Positions 1 to 9,368 are shown, counted from the first letter of the stretch. The stretch is 64,000 bases of DNA from Branchiibius cervicis (GCF_042661605.1 NZ_JBHSWJ010000002.1:1922001-1986000); one strand, 5' to 3'. The notes: generated by a model from the sequence alone, not told the origin. Program-made: numbers and translations.

Positions 1-330
1 CCAGCCCAGTTGTCCGGTGGCCAGCAGCAGCGCGTCGCTATCGCTCGCTCGTTGGCGATGAAACCGAAGGTGATGCTCTTCGACGAACCCACCTCTGCGC
101 TCGACCCGGAGATGATCACCGAAGTCCTGGACGTCATGACCGGCCTGGCCAAGGACGGCATGACGATGATCGTCGTCACCCACGAAATGGGCTTCGCCCG
201 CAAGGCCGCCGACCGGGTCGTGTTCATGTCCGACGGGCAGATCCTCGAGCAGGCTCCGCCGGAGCAGTTCTTCACCGACCCGCAGACCGACCGGGCCAAG
301 GACTTCCTCAGCAAGATCCTCGCCCACTGA
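1..330 (+). CDS. gluA: Polar amino acid (glutamate-type) ABC transporter ATP-binding protein, 3' part
   Basis: The reading frame is open from base 1, so the gene starts before the window and about 109 C-terminal residues are visible. They contain the ABC signature LSGGQQQR, the Walker B stretch VMLFDEPTSALDP and the H-loop VVTHEMGF, then a short C-terminal tail as in GlnQ/GluA ATPases. The Walker A motif lies outside the window. The protein would power the import system encoded by the three genes downstream, which follow on the same strand with a 32-base gap. Family membership is clear; the glutamate assignment comes from the four-gene gluABCD-like order and is an inference. Confidence 0.9.
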   Translation, partial: PAQLSGGQQQRVAIARSLAMKPKVMLFDEPTSALDPEMITEVLDVMTGLAKDGMTMIVVTHEMGFARKAADRVVFMSDGQILEQAPPEQFFTDPQTDRAKDFLSKILAH

Positions 331-362
331 CTTCGCAGCACCCACCAATCAGGAGGAATCAG

Positions 363-1196
363 ATGTTCCGTCACACCACTGCGGTCGCCGCCGGCGCCGC
401 CTCGGTCGCCCTTTTGCTCGCCGCGTGCGGCGGCGGCTCGTCGTCCTCCGGCGATGGAGCCTCCGGCGGCGGCTCCATCAAGATCGGCATCAAATTCGAC
501 CAGCCCGGCTTGGGCCTGAAGTCCGGGAACGACTACACCGGCATGGACGTCGACGTCGCCAAGTACGTCGCGAAGGAACTGGGTTATGAACCTGGCAACA
601 TCTCGTGGATCCAGGCCCCATCCAAGCAACGCGAAACGCTGATCAAGTCGGGCCAGGTCAACATGGTGGTTGCGACCTACTCCATCACTGATGCTCGCAA
701 GAAGGAGGTGTCCTTTGCGGGACCGTATTTCGTTGCCGGACAGTCAGTTCTGGTTCGAAGCGACAGCGACATCAGCAGCGTCGACGCATTGAAGGGCAAG
801 AAGGTCTGTTCGGTCACCGGCTCCACCTCGGTGAAGAACCTCGAGGAGAAGGTGAGCGGCCTCGTCCCTCAACAGTTCGATACCTACTCCAAGTGTGTCG
901 AGGCCCTCTCCTCCGGCGCGATCGACGCCCTGACCACCGACGACACGATCCTGGCCGGCTTCGCCAACCAGGACGCCTACAAAGGCAAGTTCAAGCTCGT
1001 CGGCGGCACCTTCTCGACCGAGAACTACGGGATCGGCCTCAAGAAGGGCGACACCGCCATGTGCAACAAGGTCACCGACGCGATCAAGAAGATGATCGAC
1101 GACGGCAGCTGGAAGAAGATCGTCGAGGACAACCTGGGCACCGACTACAAGTACGACACCGCGAAGAACCCGCCCACCCCCGCCGCCTGCAGCTGA
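363..1196 (+). CDS. gluB: Glutamate-type ABC transporter substrate-binding lipoprotein
   Basis: A 277-residue extracytoplasmic solute receptor. The N-terminus has a short basic start, a hydrophobic stretch and a lipobox ending LLLAAC, so it should be a membrane-anchored lipoprotein. The mature part carries family 3 binding-protein features: IKIGIKFDQPG, a GMDVDVAKYVAKELG segment near the start, and a C-terminal DGSWKKIVEDNLG. A strong ribosome binding site (AGGAGG, 352-357) supports the ATG at 363. It lies between the ATPase and two permease genes, so it should deliver an acidic or polar amino acid to that importer. The substrate is inferred from the operon pattern. Confidence 0.92.
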   Translation: MFRHTTAVAAGAASVALLLAACGGGSSSSGDGASGGGSIKIGIKFDQPGLGLKSGNDYTGMDVDVAKYVAKELGYEPGNISWIQAPSKQRETLIKSGQVNMVVATYSITDARKKEVSFAGPYFVAGQSVLVRSDSDISSVDALKGKKVCSVTGSTSVKNLEEKVSGLVPQQFDTYSKCVEALSSGAIDALTTDDTILAGFANQDAYKGKFKLVGGTFSTENYGIGLKKGDTAMCNKVTDAIKKMIDDGSWKKIVEDNLGTDYKYDTAKNPPTPAACS

Positions 1197-1197
1197 C

Positions 1198-1878
1198 ATG
1201 GGCGAACTGTTCGGCCAGTTCGACTTCTGGGGCGCCTTCGGGATGACGATCAAGCTGACGGTGTTCGGCGCGATCGGCGCCCTCATCATCGGCACGGTCA
1301 TCGCTATCCTCCGACTGTCACCGGTGACGTCGCTACGGGCGATCGGCACGTCGTACGTCACGATCTTCCGCAACACGCCGCTGACGGTGATCATCTTCGC
1401 CAGCGTCTACGTGCTCTACGTGCAGTTGGGCATCTCGTTCGCGGACGACAAGGCGGCCGACTTCGTCACCCAGAACAACTTCCGGATGGGTGTTCTCGGC
1501 CTGGCCGTCTACCACGCGGCGTTCGTGTGTGAGGCGCTGCGCAGCGGGGTCAACACGATCCCGCTCGGCCAGGCCGAGGCGGCCCGCTCGATCGGACTGT
1601 CGTTCAGTCAGTCCATGCGGCAGGTCATCCTCCCGCAGGCGTTCCGCGGCGCGATCACGCCGCTGGGCAACACGTTGATCGCCCTGACCAAGAACACCAC
1701 GGTGGTGATCACGATCGGGGTGGTCGAATCGGCGTATGTCCTCAACCAAGTCAACGAATACGCTACGGACAAGCTGAATCTCGCGTTCGCAGTCGTGGCC
1801 GCGTTCTTCGTCATCCTGACCGTCCCGATGGGAGTGGCCACCGGATGGCTGGCCAAACGATGGGCGGTGCAGCGATGA
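1198..1878 (+). CDS. gluC: Amino acid ABC transporter permease, GluC-type
   Basis: A 226-residue inner-membrane permease of the His/Glu/Gln subfamily. It has several hydrophobic spans and the cytoplasmic coupling (EAA) region EAARSIGLSFSQSMRQVILPQAFRGAITPLGN at about residues 125-155, which contacts the ATPase. The ATG at 1198 begins one base after the stop of the binding-protein gene. The stop overlaps the start of the next permease in ATGA (1875-1878), a sign of translational coupling. It should pair with the following permease as a heterodimer. Confidence 0.92.
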   Translation: MGELFGQFDFWGAFGMTIKLTVFGAIGALIIGTVIAILRLSPVTSLRAIGTSYVTIFRNTPLTVIIFASVYVLYVQLGISFADDKAADFVTQNNFRMGVLGLAVYHAAFVCEALRSGVNTIPLGQAEAARSIGLSFSQSMRQVILPQAFRGAITPLGNTLIALTKNTTVVITIGVVESAYVLNQVNEYATDKLNLAFAVVAAFFVILTVPMGVATGWLAKRWAVQR

Positions 1879-2738
1879 GCGAAGCGAACGTCCTCTTCGA
1901 CGCCCCCGGTCCGCGGGCCAGGGCGCGGTATCGGATCCTCACGGTGATCGGCGCGCTCCTCGCGCTGGCGATCGGCGTGCTGGTCATCCGCACACTCGCG
2001 TCCAAGGGACAGTTCGAGGCGGCGAAGTGGAAGCCGTTCCTGACCGCGGAACTCTGGGACGCCTACCTGCTCCCGGGCCTGCTCGGCACGTTGAAAGCCG
2101 CTGCGCTGGCCATCGTCATCTCCTGCATCCTGGGGCCGGCGCTCGCGCTGGCCCGGATGTCCGGAATGCGCTGGCTGCGAGCCGTCGCGACGGTGTGGGT
2201 CGAGATCTTCCGAGCCATCCCGGTGCTGCTGATGATGATCTTCTTCTTCGGTCTTTATGCTTACAACGCGGTATTCAGCGCAGAACTGAATCCGCTCGCC
2301 GCGACCGTTACGGGGTTGGTGCTCTACAACAGCGCGGTGTTGTGCGAGGTGCTTCGCTCGGGTGTCGATCAACTCCCCCGCGGTCAACGCGAAGCGGGTC
2401 TGTCGATCGGCCTAAGTGCCGGGCAGACGTTGCGCACCATCCTTCTGCCGCAAGCGATTACGGCAATGCTGCCAACGCTGGTCAGCCAGCTCGTGGTGAT
2501 CCTGAAGGACACGGCGCTGGGGTACAACATCACCTACTTGGAGTTGCTCAACGCCGGCAACACCGCGGCCAGCAACTACAGCAACCTGGTGCCGATGATC
2601 TTCGTGGTCGCGTTGATCTTCATCCTCATCAACTACTCGCTCACCAAACTGGCGGAGTACTTGGAACGCCGGCTCAAGCGGCGCGGGCACACCGCCGGCA
2701 ATCCCGTTGCCGAGGGGTCGGTCGCCGAACCCACCTGA
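1875..2738 (+). CDS. gluD: Amino acid ABC transporter permease, GluD-type
   Basis: A 287-residue permease, the second half of the transmembrane dimer. The start at 1875 is chosen because it gives the ATGA overlap with the preceding stop; the frame is open a little further upstream but only inside the previous gene. The protein has an N-terminal extension with one span before the core, and the EAA loop REAGLSIGLSAGQTLRTILLPQAITAMLPTL near the middle. The C-terminus is charged (RRLKRRG). It is the last gene of the importer operon. The 198 bases after it hold a possible weak hairpin near 2744-2760 but no T-run. Confidence 0.92.
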   Translation: MSEANVLFDAPGPRARARYRILTVIGALLALAIGVLVIRTLASKGQFEAAKWKPFLTAELWDAYLLPGLLGTLKAAALAIVISCILGPALALARMSGMRWLRAVATVWVEIFRAIPVLLMMIFFFGLYAYNAVFSAELNPLAATVTGLVLYNSAVLCEVLRSGVDQLPRGQREAGLSIGLSAGQTLRTILLPQAITAMLPTLVSQLVVILKDTALGYNITYLELLNAGNTAASNYSNLVPMIFVVALIFILINYSLTKLAEYLERRLKRRGHTAGNPVAEGSVAEPT

Positions 2739-2936
2739 CGCGAGGCCTCTCGTAGAGGTCCACGGCCCGACCGGCCACATGTGTGGTGGGCCTCAGGGGT
2801 CATGTCCAAGGAGAGAGCCAGACCATCACTTCACGAGTTGCGCTACCGACCACGCGCACGCTTTAACGGACCGTCAAGTACCGCAGCGGCGTCCGGTGCT
2901 GCGTGACGTGATCGCACCAACGCCGACCAACGTTGG

Positions 2937-4988
2937 TTAGCGCCGGGTGCCACCGGGCATCCCACCACCGGGCATCCCACCGCCGAACTGCCCGCCACCG
3001 GTGAAGGCGTTCTCGTTTGCGGAGCTGTCGGCACCCAGCGTCGCCGTCAGATCACCCAGGACCACCCGTGTACCGGCACTCAGCCCGGTCACCTGCGCCT
3101 TACCTCCACCGACCACGCCAACGGTCACCGTCTGCGTCGTGACCTCGTGGTCCCCGGTCACCGTCTGCACCGTGGCGCGCTTCGTGGCCACCATGGTCAG
3201 CGCCGAGGCCGGGACGGTTACAACGTCGGACACCGAGGTCGTCGTGATGGCGACCTGAGCCTGCGAATCCTGGGCTAGCGCTTGCGGCGGATCGTCGACC
3301 GTGATCACGATCGGGTACGTCGGGGTGCTGCTACTCGTGTCAGCCGGAAGGATGCCGATCTGGGTCACAGTCCCGCCGATGGTGCCGCCGCCGCCCGCCG
3401 GCGTCACTGTGGCTACCTGACCTACGGCGAGCGAGGGTAGGAGCGTCAACGAGGCATCCACCGTGATTTGCGCGGCGCCGGAACCGATGATGGTGATACT
3501 CGACGACGTCGAAGCTGCCGTGCCGTTGGTAAGACCGACGCTGGCTACCGTGCCGCTGATCGGGGCGGTCAGGGTAGCCGAATCCAGCGCAGACTGGGCC
3601 TGCGTGACCTCCAGTTGCGCCGCCGACACGGTCTTGGTCCCGCCCGCACCGCCTCCGGAAGCACCATTGTTCGCGGCAACACTGCCCGAACCCGAACCGG
3701 AGTTCGAGCCAGAACCCGAGGCAGAGCCGGATTTCGAGGCAGAACCGGAGTTCGAGGCAGAGCCGGAAGCAGAGCCGGAGCCGGCTTTCGATCCAGCCGA
3801 GCCCGATGTGCCCCCGGATCCGGACTGACCGCCGGACGCTGTCGACAATCGCGCCAGAAAGGTGTTCAGGTGAGTGAGGGTGGTTGATGCTTGGTCGAAT
3901 GCGCCGCTGGCCGTCTTGGTGGCACCCACGCACCGGGCGACTTGGGCAGGGTCCACTGACGAGCTGCTGGACGACGTGCTGGTCGGGCTTGCGGTGCCCG
4001 TCGCAGTCGTGGTCCCAGTGGGCTCCCCGCTCGATGTAGGCGATGCGGTTGAGGTCGGTGTAGACGTGGGCTCCCCGCTCGATGTAGGCGATGCGGTGGA
4101 GGTCGGTGAGGACGCGGACGACCCAGTGGAGGAGAGCGAATCGGTTGCAGTCTGTGAAGCAGCGGACGTGGCGGTGCTCGTCTGATCACTCGTGCTGTCC
4201 CCCGCCCGCACGGTGCTGGCCGATCTCGCGGGCAGCCCGGTCTCGGTGGGGTGTGCGGTCGGCGATGTCGTCGACCCTCCCCCGCCGCCGGATCCGGTCG
4301 TCGAACCGATCACCGGCGCGCACTGCCCCTGCTGCGCCGTCACAGCCGCCTTCAACTCACGGATCTGGCGATCCAGCGTCGAGGACAGTGACTTCAATTG
4401 CCGGACGGTCTGCATGGTGTCCGAGCCGGATGAGCCAGAGCCGGCGGAGCTTGAACCGGTAGATCCGGCACTTGTTGTCCCTGAGGCGGAGGCCGTCGGC
4501 ACCGACGAACGCGACCCCGACGAGGAGCCGGACGACGAGCCTGAAGTCGAGCCTGAAGTCGAGGCTGCTCCTGACGATGACCCCGTGGAACTCGTCGATG
4601 TCGTCGTACTCGTAGCCGCCGCTGCCTTGGCTTCGGCTAAATCGGCTTGAGCTGACAGAAGGGAGGCGGTCAATCCGGAGGTATCCATCGTGGCCAGCGT
4701 CTGACCGGCGGTGACCGTGTCACCCACCGCCACCTTCACCGCTGTCACCTGGCCGGAAGCGGGAAACGCCGCCGACACCTGATTGACCCTCGTAACTGAG
4801 CCGCTGAGCGTCGACTGGCTGCTCACCGATCCGGTGCTGGCAATGGCCAAGCGATAGTGATCCGACAGCGCGTCGGCGACGGCCGTGTGCGCTACGCCGT
4901 AGGTCACGGCGGCGGTGACCGCAACCACGCACAGTCCGGCAACGGTGCCGAGCACGATTCGGCGGCGTCGATCCGGATCACGAAGCAT
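2937..4988 (-). CDS. HlyD/MacA-type efflux adaptor with a long Ser/Thr-rich insert
   Basis: From the ATG at 4988 this is 683 residues, with a transmembrane anchor (IVLGTVAGLCVVAVTAAVTYGVA) and the adaptor hallmarks: a lipoyl-like half motif (SGQVTAVKVAVGDTVTAGQTLATMD), a second half (ATLTAPISGTVASVGLTNG) and a C-terminal barrel (VPASALTMVATKRATVQTV). The hairpin between the lipoyl halves is replaced or swollen by about 330 residues rich in Ser, Thr, Gly and Pro. The tail is GGMPGGGMPGGTRR. The start at 4988 overlaps the previous gene's end by 11 bases; a longer frame to 5066 would lie inside that gene. It is the last gene of the operon and the second adaptor in it. Residue ranges are approximate. 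Confidence 0.85.
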   Translation of the reverse strand: MLRDPDRRRRIVLGTVAGLCVVAVTAAVTYGVAHTAVADALSDHYRLAIASTGSVSSQSTLSGSVTRVNQVSAAFPASGQVTAVKVAVGDTVTAGQTLATMDTSGLTASLLSAQADLAEAKAAAATSTTTSTSSTGSSSGAASTSGSTSGSSSGSSSGSRSSVPTASASGTTSAGSTGSSSAGSGSSGSDTMQTVRQLKSLSSTLDRQIRELKAAVTAQQGQCAPVIGSTTGSGGGGGSTTSPTAHPTETGLPARSASTVRAGDSTSDQTSTATSAASQTATDSLSSTGSSASSPTSTASPTSSGEPTSTPTSTASPTSSGEPTGTTTATGTASPTSTSSSSSSVDPAQVARCVGATKTASGAFDQASTTLTHLNTFLARLSTASGGQSGSGGTSGSAGSKAGSGSASGSASNSGSASKSGSASGSGSNSGSGSGSVAANNGASGGGAGGTKTVSAAQLEVTQAQSALDSATLTAPISGTVASVGLTNGTAASTSSSITIIGSGAAQITVDASLTLLPSLAVGQVATVTPAGGGGTIGGTVTQIGILPADTSSSTPTYPIVITVDDPPQALAQDSQAQVAITTTSVSDVVTVPASALTMVATKRATVQTVTGDHEVTTQTVTVGVVGGGKAQVTGLSAGTRVVLGDLTATLGADSSANENAFTGGGQFGGGMPGGGMPGGTRR
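4018..4113 (-). repeat. Two tandem copies of a 48-bp repeat inside the adaptor gene
   Basis: Two adjoining near-identical 48-bp units start at about 4018 and 4066. They keep the reading frame and encode a repeated Thr/Ser/Pro stretch of the type SPTSSGEPTSTPTSTA in the linker of the adaptor. Being a multiple of three, the unit can gain or lose copies without breaking the gene. Confidence 0.75.
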
Positions 4989-5892
4989 TGCCGCTTGCCC
5001 CGCTGCCCGCTGCGCCGTTGGGGCTCCCGCCGCCGAAACCGCCCGCCTGCGAGGTGCATTCGCCATTCACGGATTCACTGATAGTGATGCTGGTTGCGGC
5101 CAGGGCCGAGGTCGAGGTTGTCCCCCGTGCTTCGACGCACTTGCCGGCGGCGATCACGGCACTGCTCGCCGTGGCCTGCTTGATGTACGTCGTGCTCGAT
5201 GAGGTCGTGACCGTCACCGGTTTCGCGGTGTTGCCGGTGGTTTTGAAGACGAAGCCACTGCCGCTGATCGAGGAGACCACACCGGTCAGACCGCCGAAAC
5301 CGCCCATCCCCCGCCCTATTCCGGACGCGCTGGTCGCCGAGGGCGAGGCAGGCCCCGATGCGGTCGATGTTGTGCAGTCACCCGCCGGCAGGATGGTCAC
5401 CGAGGTCGCGGTCACACTGCTCGGCACCGTGTAGGACGGCTGACTACCGGACGGGCCACCCGTTGGCGTCACCCCACCCGACGGCATCGCACCACCGGTG
5501 GGTGCTCCGGAAGGCCGGTTGCCCATCCCACCGCTGAACTGCTGGCGCACGGAGACGCAGGTTCCTGCGACGACATCACCGGCAGCGCCGGTGGATTGGC
5601 TGCTAATTCGGGTGCTACTGGTCCACGTGATCTTGTTCGTGCTGCCCTGGGAATTCGTGGCGGTCAGGCTGTTACCGGAAACCGCCGCGATGACCCCACT
5701 GACACCGGGATTTCCGCCGCGAGCACCACCCGGCCCGCCGGCCCGCTCGGTCGCGTTCCCCGTCGGCGTACCGGCAGCGTTCGCGGCTCCGCTGGTCCCG
5801 GAACCGCACCCGGCGACGACCACCGCCAGGAGAGCGGCGCCGACCACACTCGCGACGCGGTCCGCCCGGCGGATGTGCTGGATACGCACCAT
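4978..5892 (-). CDS. Lipoprotein with two DUF5666-like domains
   Basis: A 304-residue predicted lipoprotein: basic start, hydrophobic core and lipobox VVVAGC. The mature part has two similar small beta domains, one around GVIAAVSGNSLTATNSQGSTNKITWTSSTRI and one around GVVSSISGSGFVFKTTGNTAKPVTV, each followed by a segment ending in a Cys-containing strand (VVAGTCVSVR and IAAGKCVEARG). This is the pattern of DUF5666 proteins. A Gly/Pro/Thr linker with PTGGAMPSGGVTPTGG separates them. The gene starts three bases after the permease stop and overlaps the next adaptor. Function is unknown; its place suggests a role at the outer face of the exporter. Confidence 0.8.
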   Translation of the reverse strand: MVRIQHIRRADRVASVVGAALLAVVVAGCGSGTSGAANAAGTPTGNATERAGGPGGARGGNPGVSGVIAAVSGNSLTATNSQGSTNKITWTSSTRISSQSTGAAGDVVAGTCVSVRQQFSGGMGNRPSGAPTGGAMPSGGVTPTGGPSGSQPSYTVPSSVTATSVTILPAGDCTTSTASGPASPSATSASGIGRGMGGFGGLTGVVSSISGSGFVFKTTGNTAKPVTVTTSSSTTYIKQATASSAVIAAGKCVEARGTTSTSALAATSITISESVNGECTSQAGGFGGGSPNGAAGSGASGNAS

Positions 5893-5895
5893 GAC

Positions 5896-7125
5896 TTACT
5901 CACTCCTCAAAGCTTCGATGGGCGCCAACCGGGCGGCCCGGCTGGCTGGATAGACGCCGGCACCGACGCCGATGACGATGGATACCGCCAGGGCCAGCAG
6001 CGCTGCCTCCCACGACAGCGCGACCGGTTGATCCAGGAATCGGGGCAGCACCAAGGCCCCTAGGACGCCGACCCCGATGCCCAGGGCCCCACCGGCCAGA
6101 CCGAGCATGGACGCCTCGGTCAGGAACTGCTTCCGGATCGTGCGGGGCGTGGCGCCCAGTGCCTTGCGCAGACCGATCTCGCGGATCCGCTCGGTCACCG
6201 AGACAAGCATGATGTTCATGACACCGATCCCGCCGACCAGCAGCGAGATCGCGGCGATCCCGGCCAGCAGAACCGTCAGGGTCTTGGTCGTGCTCGTGGC
6301 GGTGTCGACCAGTGACTGCTGGCTGCTGATCGAGAAGTCGGCCGCGCTGACGGTGACCCCGTGTGCGGTCGCCAGTGCGTTGGTCGCCTCCTGCTTGGCC
6401 GCCGCCAGATGGTCGCTGCTGGCGGCTTCGAGGTAGATGTTCGAGACGCTGTTCGACGTTGACGTCGACAGCCGGTGGGCGAACGTCGTCGTTGGGACGA
6501 TCACTGTGTCGTCCTGGTCGACGTTGTTGACCGTGCCGGCCGTGGCAAGAACGCCGATCACGGTGAACGTCTGACCGTCGATGGTCACCTGCCGACCAAC
6601 GGGATCGGGGTTGTTGGAGAACAACGCGGCAACCACCGTACTGCCCAGCACCACTACCGAATTGGCGTTCGCGACATCGGCGGCACCGATGAACCGGCCA
6701 CTCGTGACCGAACGGGCTCGCACTGACAACCAACTGGGCGTCGTGCCCACCACGGTGGTCGTGCTGTTGGTGCTCCCGTTGGCCACCGACAGTGAGCTAC
6801 TCGAGGTGGCGGCCACACCGGCCACGTCGGGGATCACCTGTTGATCAGCGAGCATTGCCGCATCGGACTGCGTCAAAGTGGTCGCCGAGCCGGCCGCACC
6901 GCGCACGCCCCCGGAGGACGTCGTACTGCCGGGCGTGACCACCAACAGATTGGTGCCGAGAGCGTTGATCTGATCAGCCACCTTCTGCTGGGCTCCCTGC
7001 CCCAGCCCGACGGTGAGCATCACGGCCGTGATACCGATCAGGATGCCGAGGACGGTCAGTCCTGAGCGCAGCCGGCGGGCGTTAATCGCATCGAAGGCGC
7101 TGCGCGCCGTCTCCGTCCAGCTCAT
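5896..7125 (-). CDS. MacB-type ABC transporter permease (FtsX fold)
   Basis: A 409-residue membrane protein with the MacB/FtsX layout: an N-terminal span (LRSGLTVLGILIGITAVMLTVGLGQGA), a large extracytoplasmic domain of about 230 residues, and three C-terminal spans that include SLLVGGIGVMNIMLVSVTERIREIGLRKALGAT, the conserved signature of this family. The ATG overlaps the ATPase stop in ATGA (7122-7125). Together with the adaptors it should form a mechanotransmission-type exporter. In a monoderm host it probably moves a peptide or lipophilic compound off the membrane; the substrate cannot be read from the sequence. Confidence 0.92.
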   Translation of the reverse strand: MSWTETARSAFDAINARRLRSGLTVLGILIGITAVMLTVGLGQGAQQKVADQINALGTNLLVVTPGSTTSSGGVRGAAGSATTLTQSDAAMLADQQVIPDVAGVAATSSSSLSVANGSTNSTTTVVGTTPSWLSVRARSVTSGRFIGAADVANANSVVVLGSTVVAALFSNNPDPVGRQVTIDGQTFTVIGVLATAGTVNNVDQDDTVIVPTTTFAHRLSTSTSNSVSNIYLEAASSDHLAAAKQEATNALATAHGVTVSAADFSISSQQSLVDTATSTTKTLTVLLAGIAAISLLVGGIGVMNIMLVSVTERIREIGLRKALGATPRTIRKQFLTEASMLGLAGGALGIGVGVLGALVLPRFLDQPVALSWEAALLALAVSIVIGVGAGVYPASRAARLAPIEALRSE

Positions 7126-7808
7126 ACCCCGGCGGCCTCATGGCTCAGTCGCCCGTCGCGGATGCGGACTGCGTGCGCGGCGCTTGCCGCCACGTCTGCC
7201 TCGTGGGTGATGACCACGACTGTGCGGCCCTGGTCGTGCAACGCATGGAAGAGTTCGAGTACGTCGGTCGTGGCCACCGAGTCCAAGTTGCCTGTCGGTT
7301 CGTCCGCCAAGATCATCGTGGGGTTGGTGACCAGCGCACGAGCTACCGAAACCCGCTGCTGCTGACCGCCGGAGAGCTGGGTGGGTTTGTGATCCAACCG
7401 GTCGCCAAGCCCGACCCGCTCGAGCGCCTCGGCGGCGCGGTCCTGCCGCTCGGCCCGGGCCATGCCCGCGTAGACCATCGGTAGCTCCACGTTGCGCAGC
7501 GCACTCTGCGACTGCAGCAGGTTGAACTGCTGGAAGACGAAACCGATCTCGCGATTGCGGACGTGAGCCAGATCGGATTCGGACATCTGTGACACGTCGA
7601 CACCGGCGAGTTCGTAACTTCCGGTGGTGGGTACGTCCAGGCAGCCGAGGATGTGCATCAACGTGGATTTGCCGGAGCCTGAAGGACCGGTGATCGCCAA
7701 GAAGTCGCCCTCGGGTACGTCCAGGTCGATGCCGCGCAACGCCTGTACCTGCAGATCGCCCGAACCATAGGACTTGGTCACGCCGCGCAGCGACAGGATG
7801 GCGGTCAT
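7122..7808 (-). CDS. MacB/LolD-type ABC transporter ATP-binding protein
   Basis: A 228-residue ATPase with Walker A GPSGSGKST, Q-loop VFQQFNLL, signature LSGGQQQR, Walker B MILADEPTGNLD and H-loop VVITHEADVAA. The DEPTGNLDS form is typical of the LolD/MacB/FtsE group. Length matches the family. It is joined to its neighbours by ATGA overlaps at both ends (7805-7808 and 7122-7125), so the adaptor, ATPase and permease are probably made in fixed ratio. Confidence 0.94.
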   Translation of the reverse strand: MTAILSLRGVTKSYGSGDLQVQALRGIDLDVPEGDFLAITGPSGSGKSTLMHILGCLDVPTTGSYELAGVDVSQMSESDLAHVRNREIGFVFQQFNLLQSQSALRNVELPMVYAGMARAERQDRAAEALERVGLGDRLDHKPTQLSGGQQQRVSVARALVTNPTMILADEPTGNLDSVATTDVLELFHALHDQGRTVVVITHEADVAASAAHAVRIRDGRLSHEAAGV

Positions 7809-9124
7809 TGGGGCTGACCTGCTGGTCGTGCGGAAGTGCCTGTGCCACCGAAGGATCCGCCACCGAATCCGCCCGGACCCCGCGAGGTCACCTGTACCAT
7901 CTGGCCGGCCGAAATTCCCGAGAGCACCTGCGTGCGAGTGCCGTAGACCGAGCCGGTCGTCACTGCCACCTGCTTGGTGTGCCCTTCTTGAGAGACGGTC
8001 ACGACGGACTTCCCGTCCGCAGTCGAGATCGCTTGGGTGGGAACGGAAAGCACGTTGTTAACAGCTTTGGTCGTCACGACGACGGACGCGCTCGTGCCGA
8101 CGTAGATGCCGCTCTCGGTACCGGACACGGTGATCACCACCGGGAAGGTGGCGGTGCTGCCGGTCGAGGTGGTGCCCACAATGCCAACCGACTTCACCGT
8201 GCCCGGTAGTGCCGTGCCGGTGGTCGTTGTCGTGCTGCCGGACGACCCGGAGGATGCCAAGCTCGACCCAGCGCCCGAGCCTCCGTTGCCGCCGGCTGCG
8301 CCGCCGAAGTTTCCGCCCCCGAAGCCACCTGCGAACGCACCGCTGCGGCTGTTCGTGGACGAGGTGGCAGTCGAGATACTGACCTGCGCGTTTTGGCCCT
8401 TGGCCAGTTGGGCCAGGTCCGCCGAGCTCACTGAGGCGTTCACTGTCCACGATGTGGTGTCGACCAGCACGATCGCCGATGTGGAACCGGACGACGAAGA
8501 GCCGCCTGCGGACTGGACACCAGACCCGCTGGCGCCGGCTGTGGCACCACCGCCGCTAGAGCTGCCCGACGTGTCACCGGCGGCGATGTTGACGGTGGCG
8601 ACCGTCCCACTGAACGGCGCGGTGAGACTGGCGGCCGCCAGCGCCTTACGCGCCTGACTCACCTTGCTCGCGTCAGATGCAACCGTGGCCTTTGCCGCGG
8701 CGATCTGGGTGGATGTACCGCTGCTCTGGACAGATTCGAGATTCTCCTGCGCCGTCGACAGCGTGTTCTTGGCGTCTGCGAGCGCGGCCGCCAAGTCGGT
8801 GTCGTCGATCGTGGCAAGCACCTGCCCCTTGGTCACTTTGTCGCCGACGGCGACGTCCACCGCCGTTATCGTTCCGGAACTGGCGAAGTCCAGGTCGGCC
8901 TCTTGTGCCGGCGCGAAAGTACCGGAGATGGTGAGGGTCTGGCTGACGGTTCCCACAGTCGCAGCCTGCAAAGTGGTCGTAGTCTGCGCGGCGGTCTGGG
9001 CCTGGTCGTCACTGCGGTGGGTGAGATACCAACCGGCTCCAGCGCTTGCCGCAACCACGACGGCGACCACCCCCGCGATCGCCCGGCGGCGCGCACGCCC
9101 GGGATGCTCTGTCATAGGTGGCAA
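7805..9124 (-). CDS. HlyD/MacA-type efflux adaptor protein
   Basis: First gene of the exporter operon, 439 residues from 9124, or 436 if the second ATG (9115) is used. It has one N-terminal span (AIAGVVAVVVAASAGAGWYL), lipoyl halves (SSGTITAVDVAVGDKVTKGQVLATIDD and ASLTAPFSGTVATVNIAAGD), a short coiled-coil hairpin of about 50 residues between them, and a beta-barrel and tail region rich in Gly, Ser and Thr. The C-terminus is glycine-rich (GGFGGGSFGG). Unlike the second adaptor in this operon the hairpin is of normal kind. The 244 bases upstream (9125-9368) contain no gene and must hold the operon promoter. Confidence 0.9.
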   Translation of the reverse strand: MPPMTEHPGRARRRAIAGVVAVVVAASAGAGWYLTHRSDDQAQTAAQTTTTLQAATVGTVSQTLTISGTFAPAQEADLDFASSGTITAVDVAVGDKVTKGQVLATIDDTDLAAALADAKNTLSTAQENLESVQSSGTSTQIAAAKATVASDASKVSQARKALAAASLTAPFSGTVATVNIAAGDTSGSSSGGGATAGASGSGVQSAGGSSSSGSTSAIVLVDTTSWTVNASVSSADLAQLAKGQNAQVSISTATSSTNSRSGAFAGGFGGGNFGGAAGGNGGSGAGSSLASSGSSGSTTTTTGTALPGTVKSVGIVGTTSTGSTATFPVVITVSGTESGIYVGTSASVVVTTKAVNNVLSVPTQAISTADGKSVVTVSQEGHTKQVAVTTGSVYGTRTQVLSGISAGQMVQVTSRGPGGFGGGSFGGTGTSARPAGQPQ

Positions 9125-9368
9125 TGTAGGAAGGCAATGTAGAGCCTCACTGTCGGCAACCTATGCGCGCAATATGCCGCCGGACGCGTTCCTGTGACTC
9201 CGTGCTGCTGGGTGAATCAACCTGCGCCACAGGCGCGCCCGTGATAAAGGGGCGGTCCGGGAACACGACCGCTGGTGAGGATGTCCCGAATGGGACTAGG
9301 CACACAGCACCGCCCGCGCGGAACGCATTGCGAGCTTGCTTCCCCGAGAACTGTGGGGCGGCATCTGG

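Noticed and set aside
744..1749. Minus-strand open frames opposite the amino acid importer
   Set aside because: The plus-strand genes have clear family motifs, ribosome sites and overlaps; the minus frames are high-GC shadows.
3463..4650. Plus-strand open frames with Glu/Pro-rich translations opposite the second adaptor
   Set aside because: They are mirror images of the Ser/Thr/Gly-rich linker codons of the minus-strand adaptor and have no start context.
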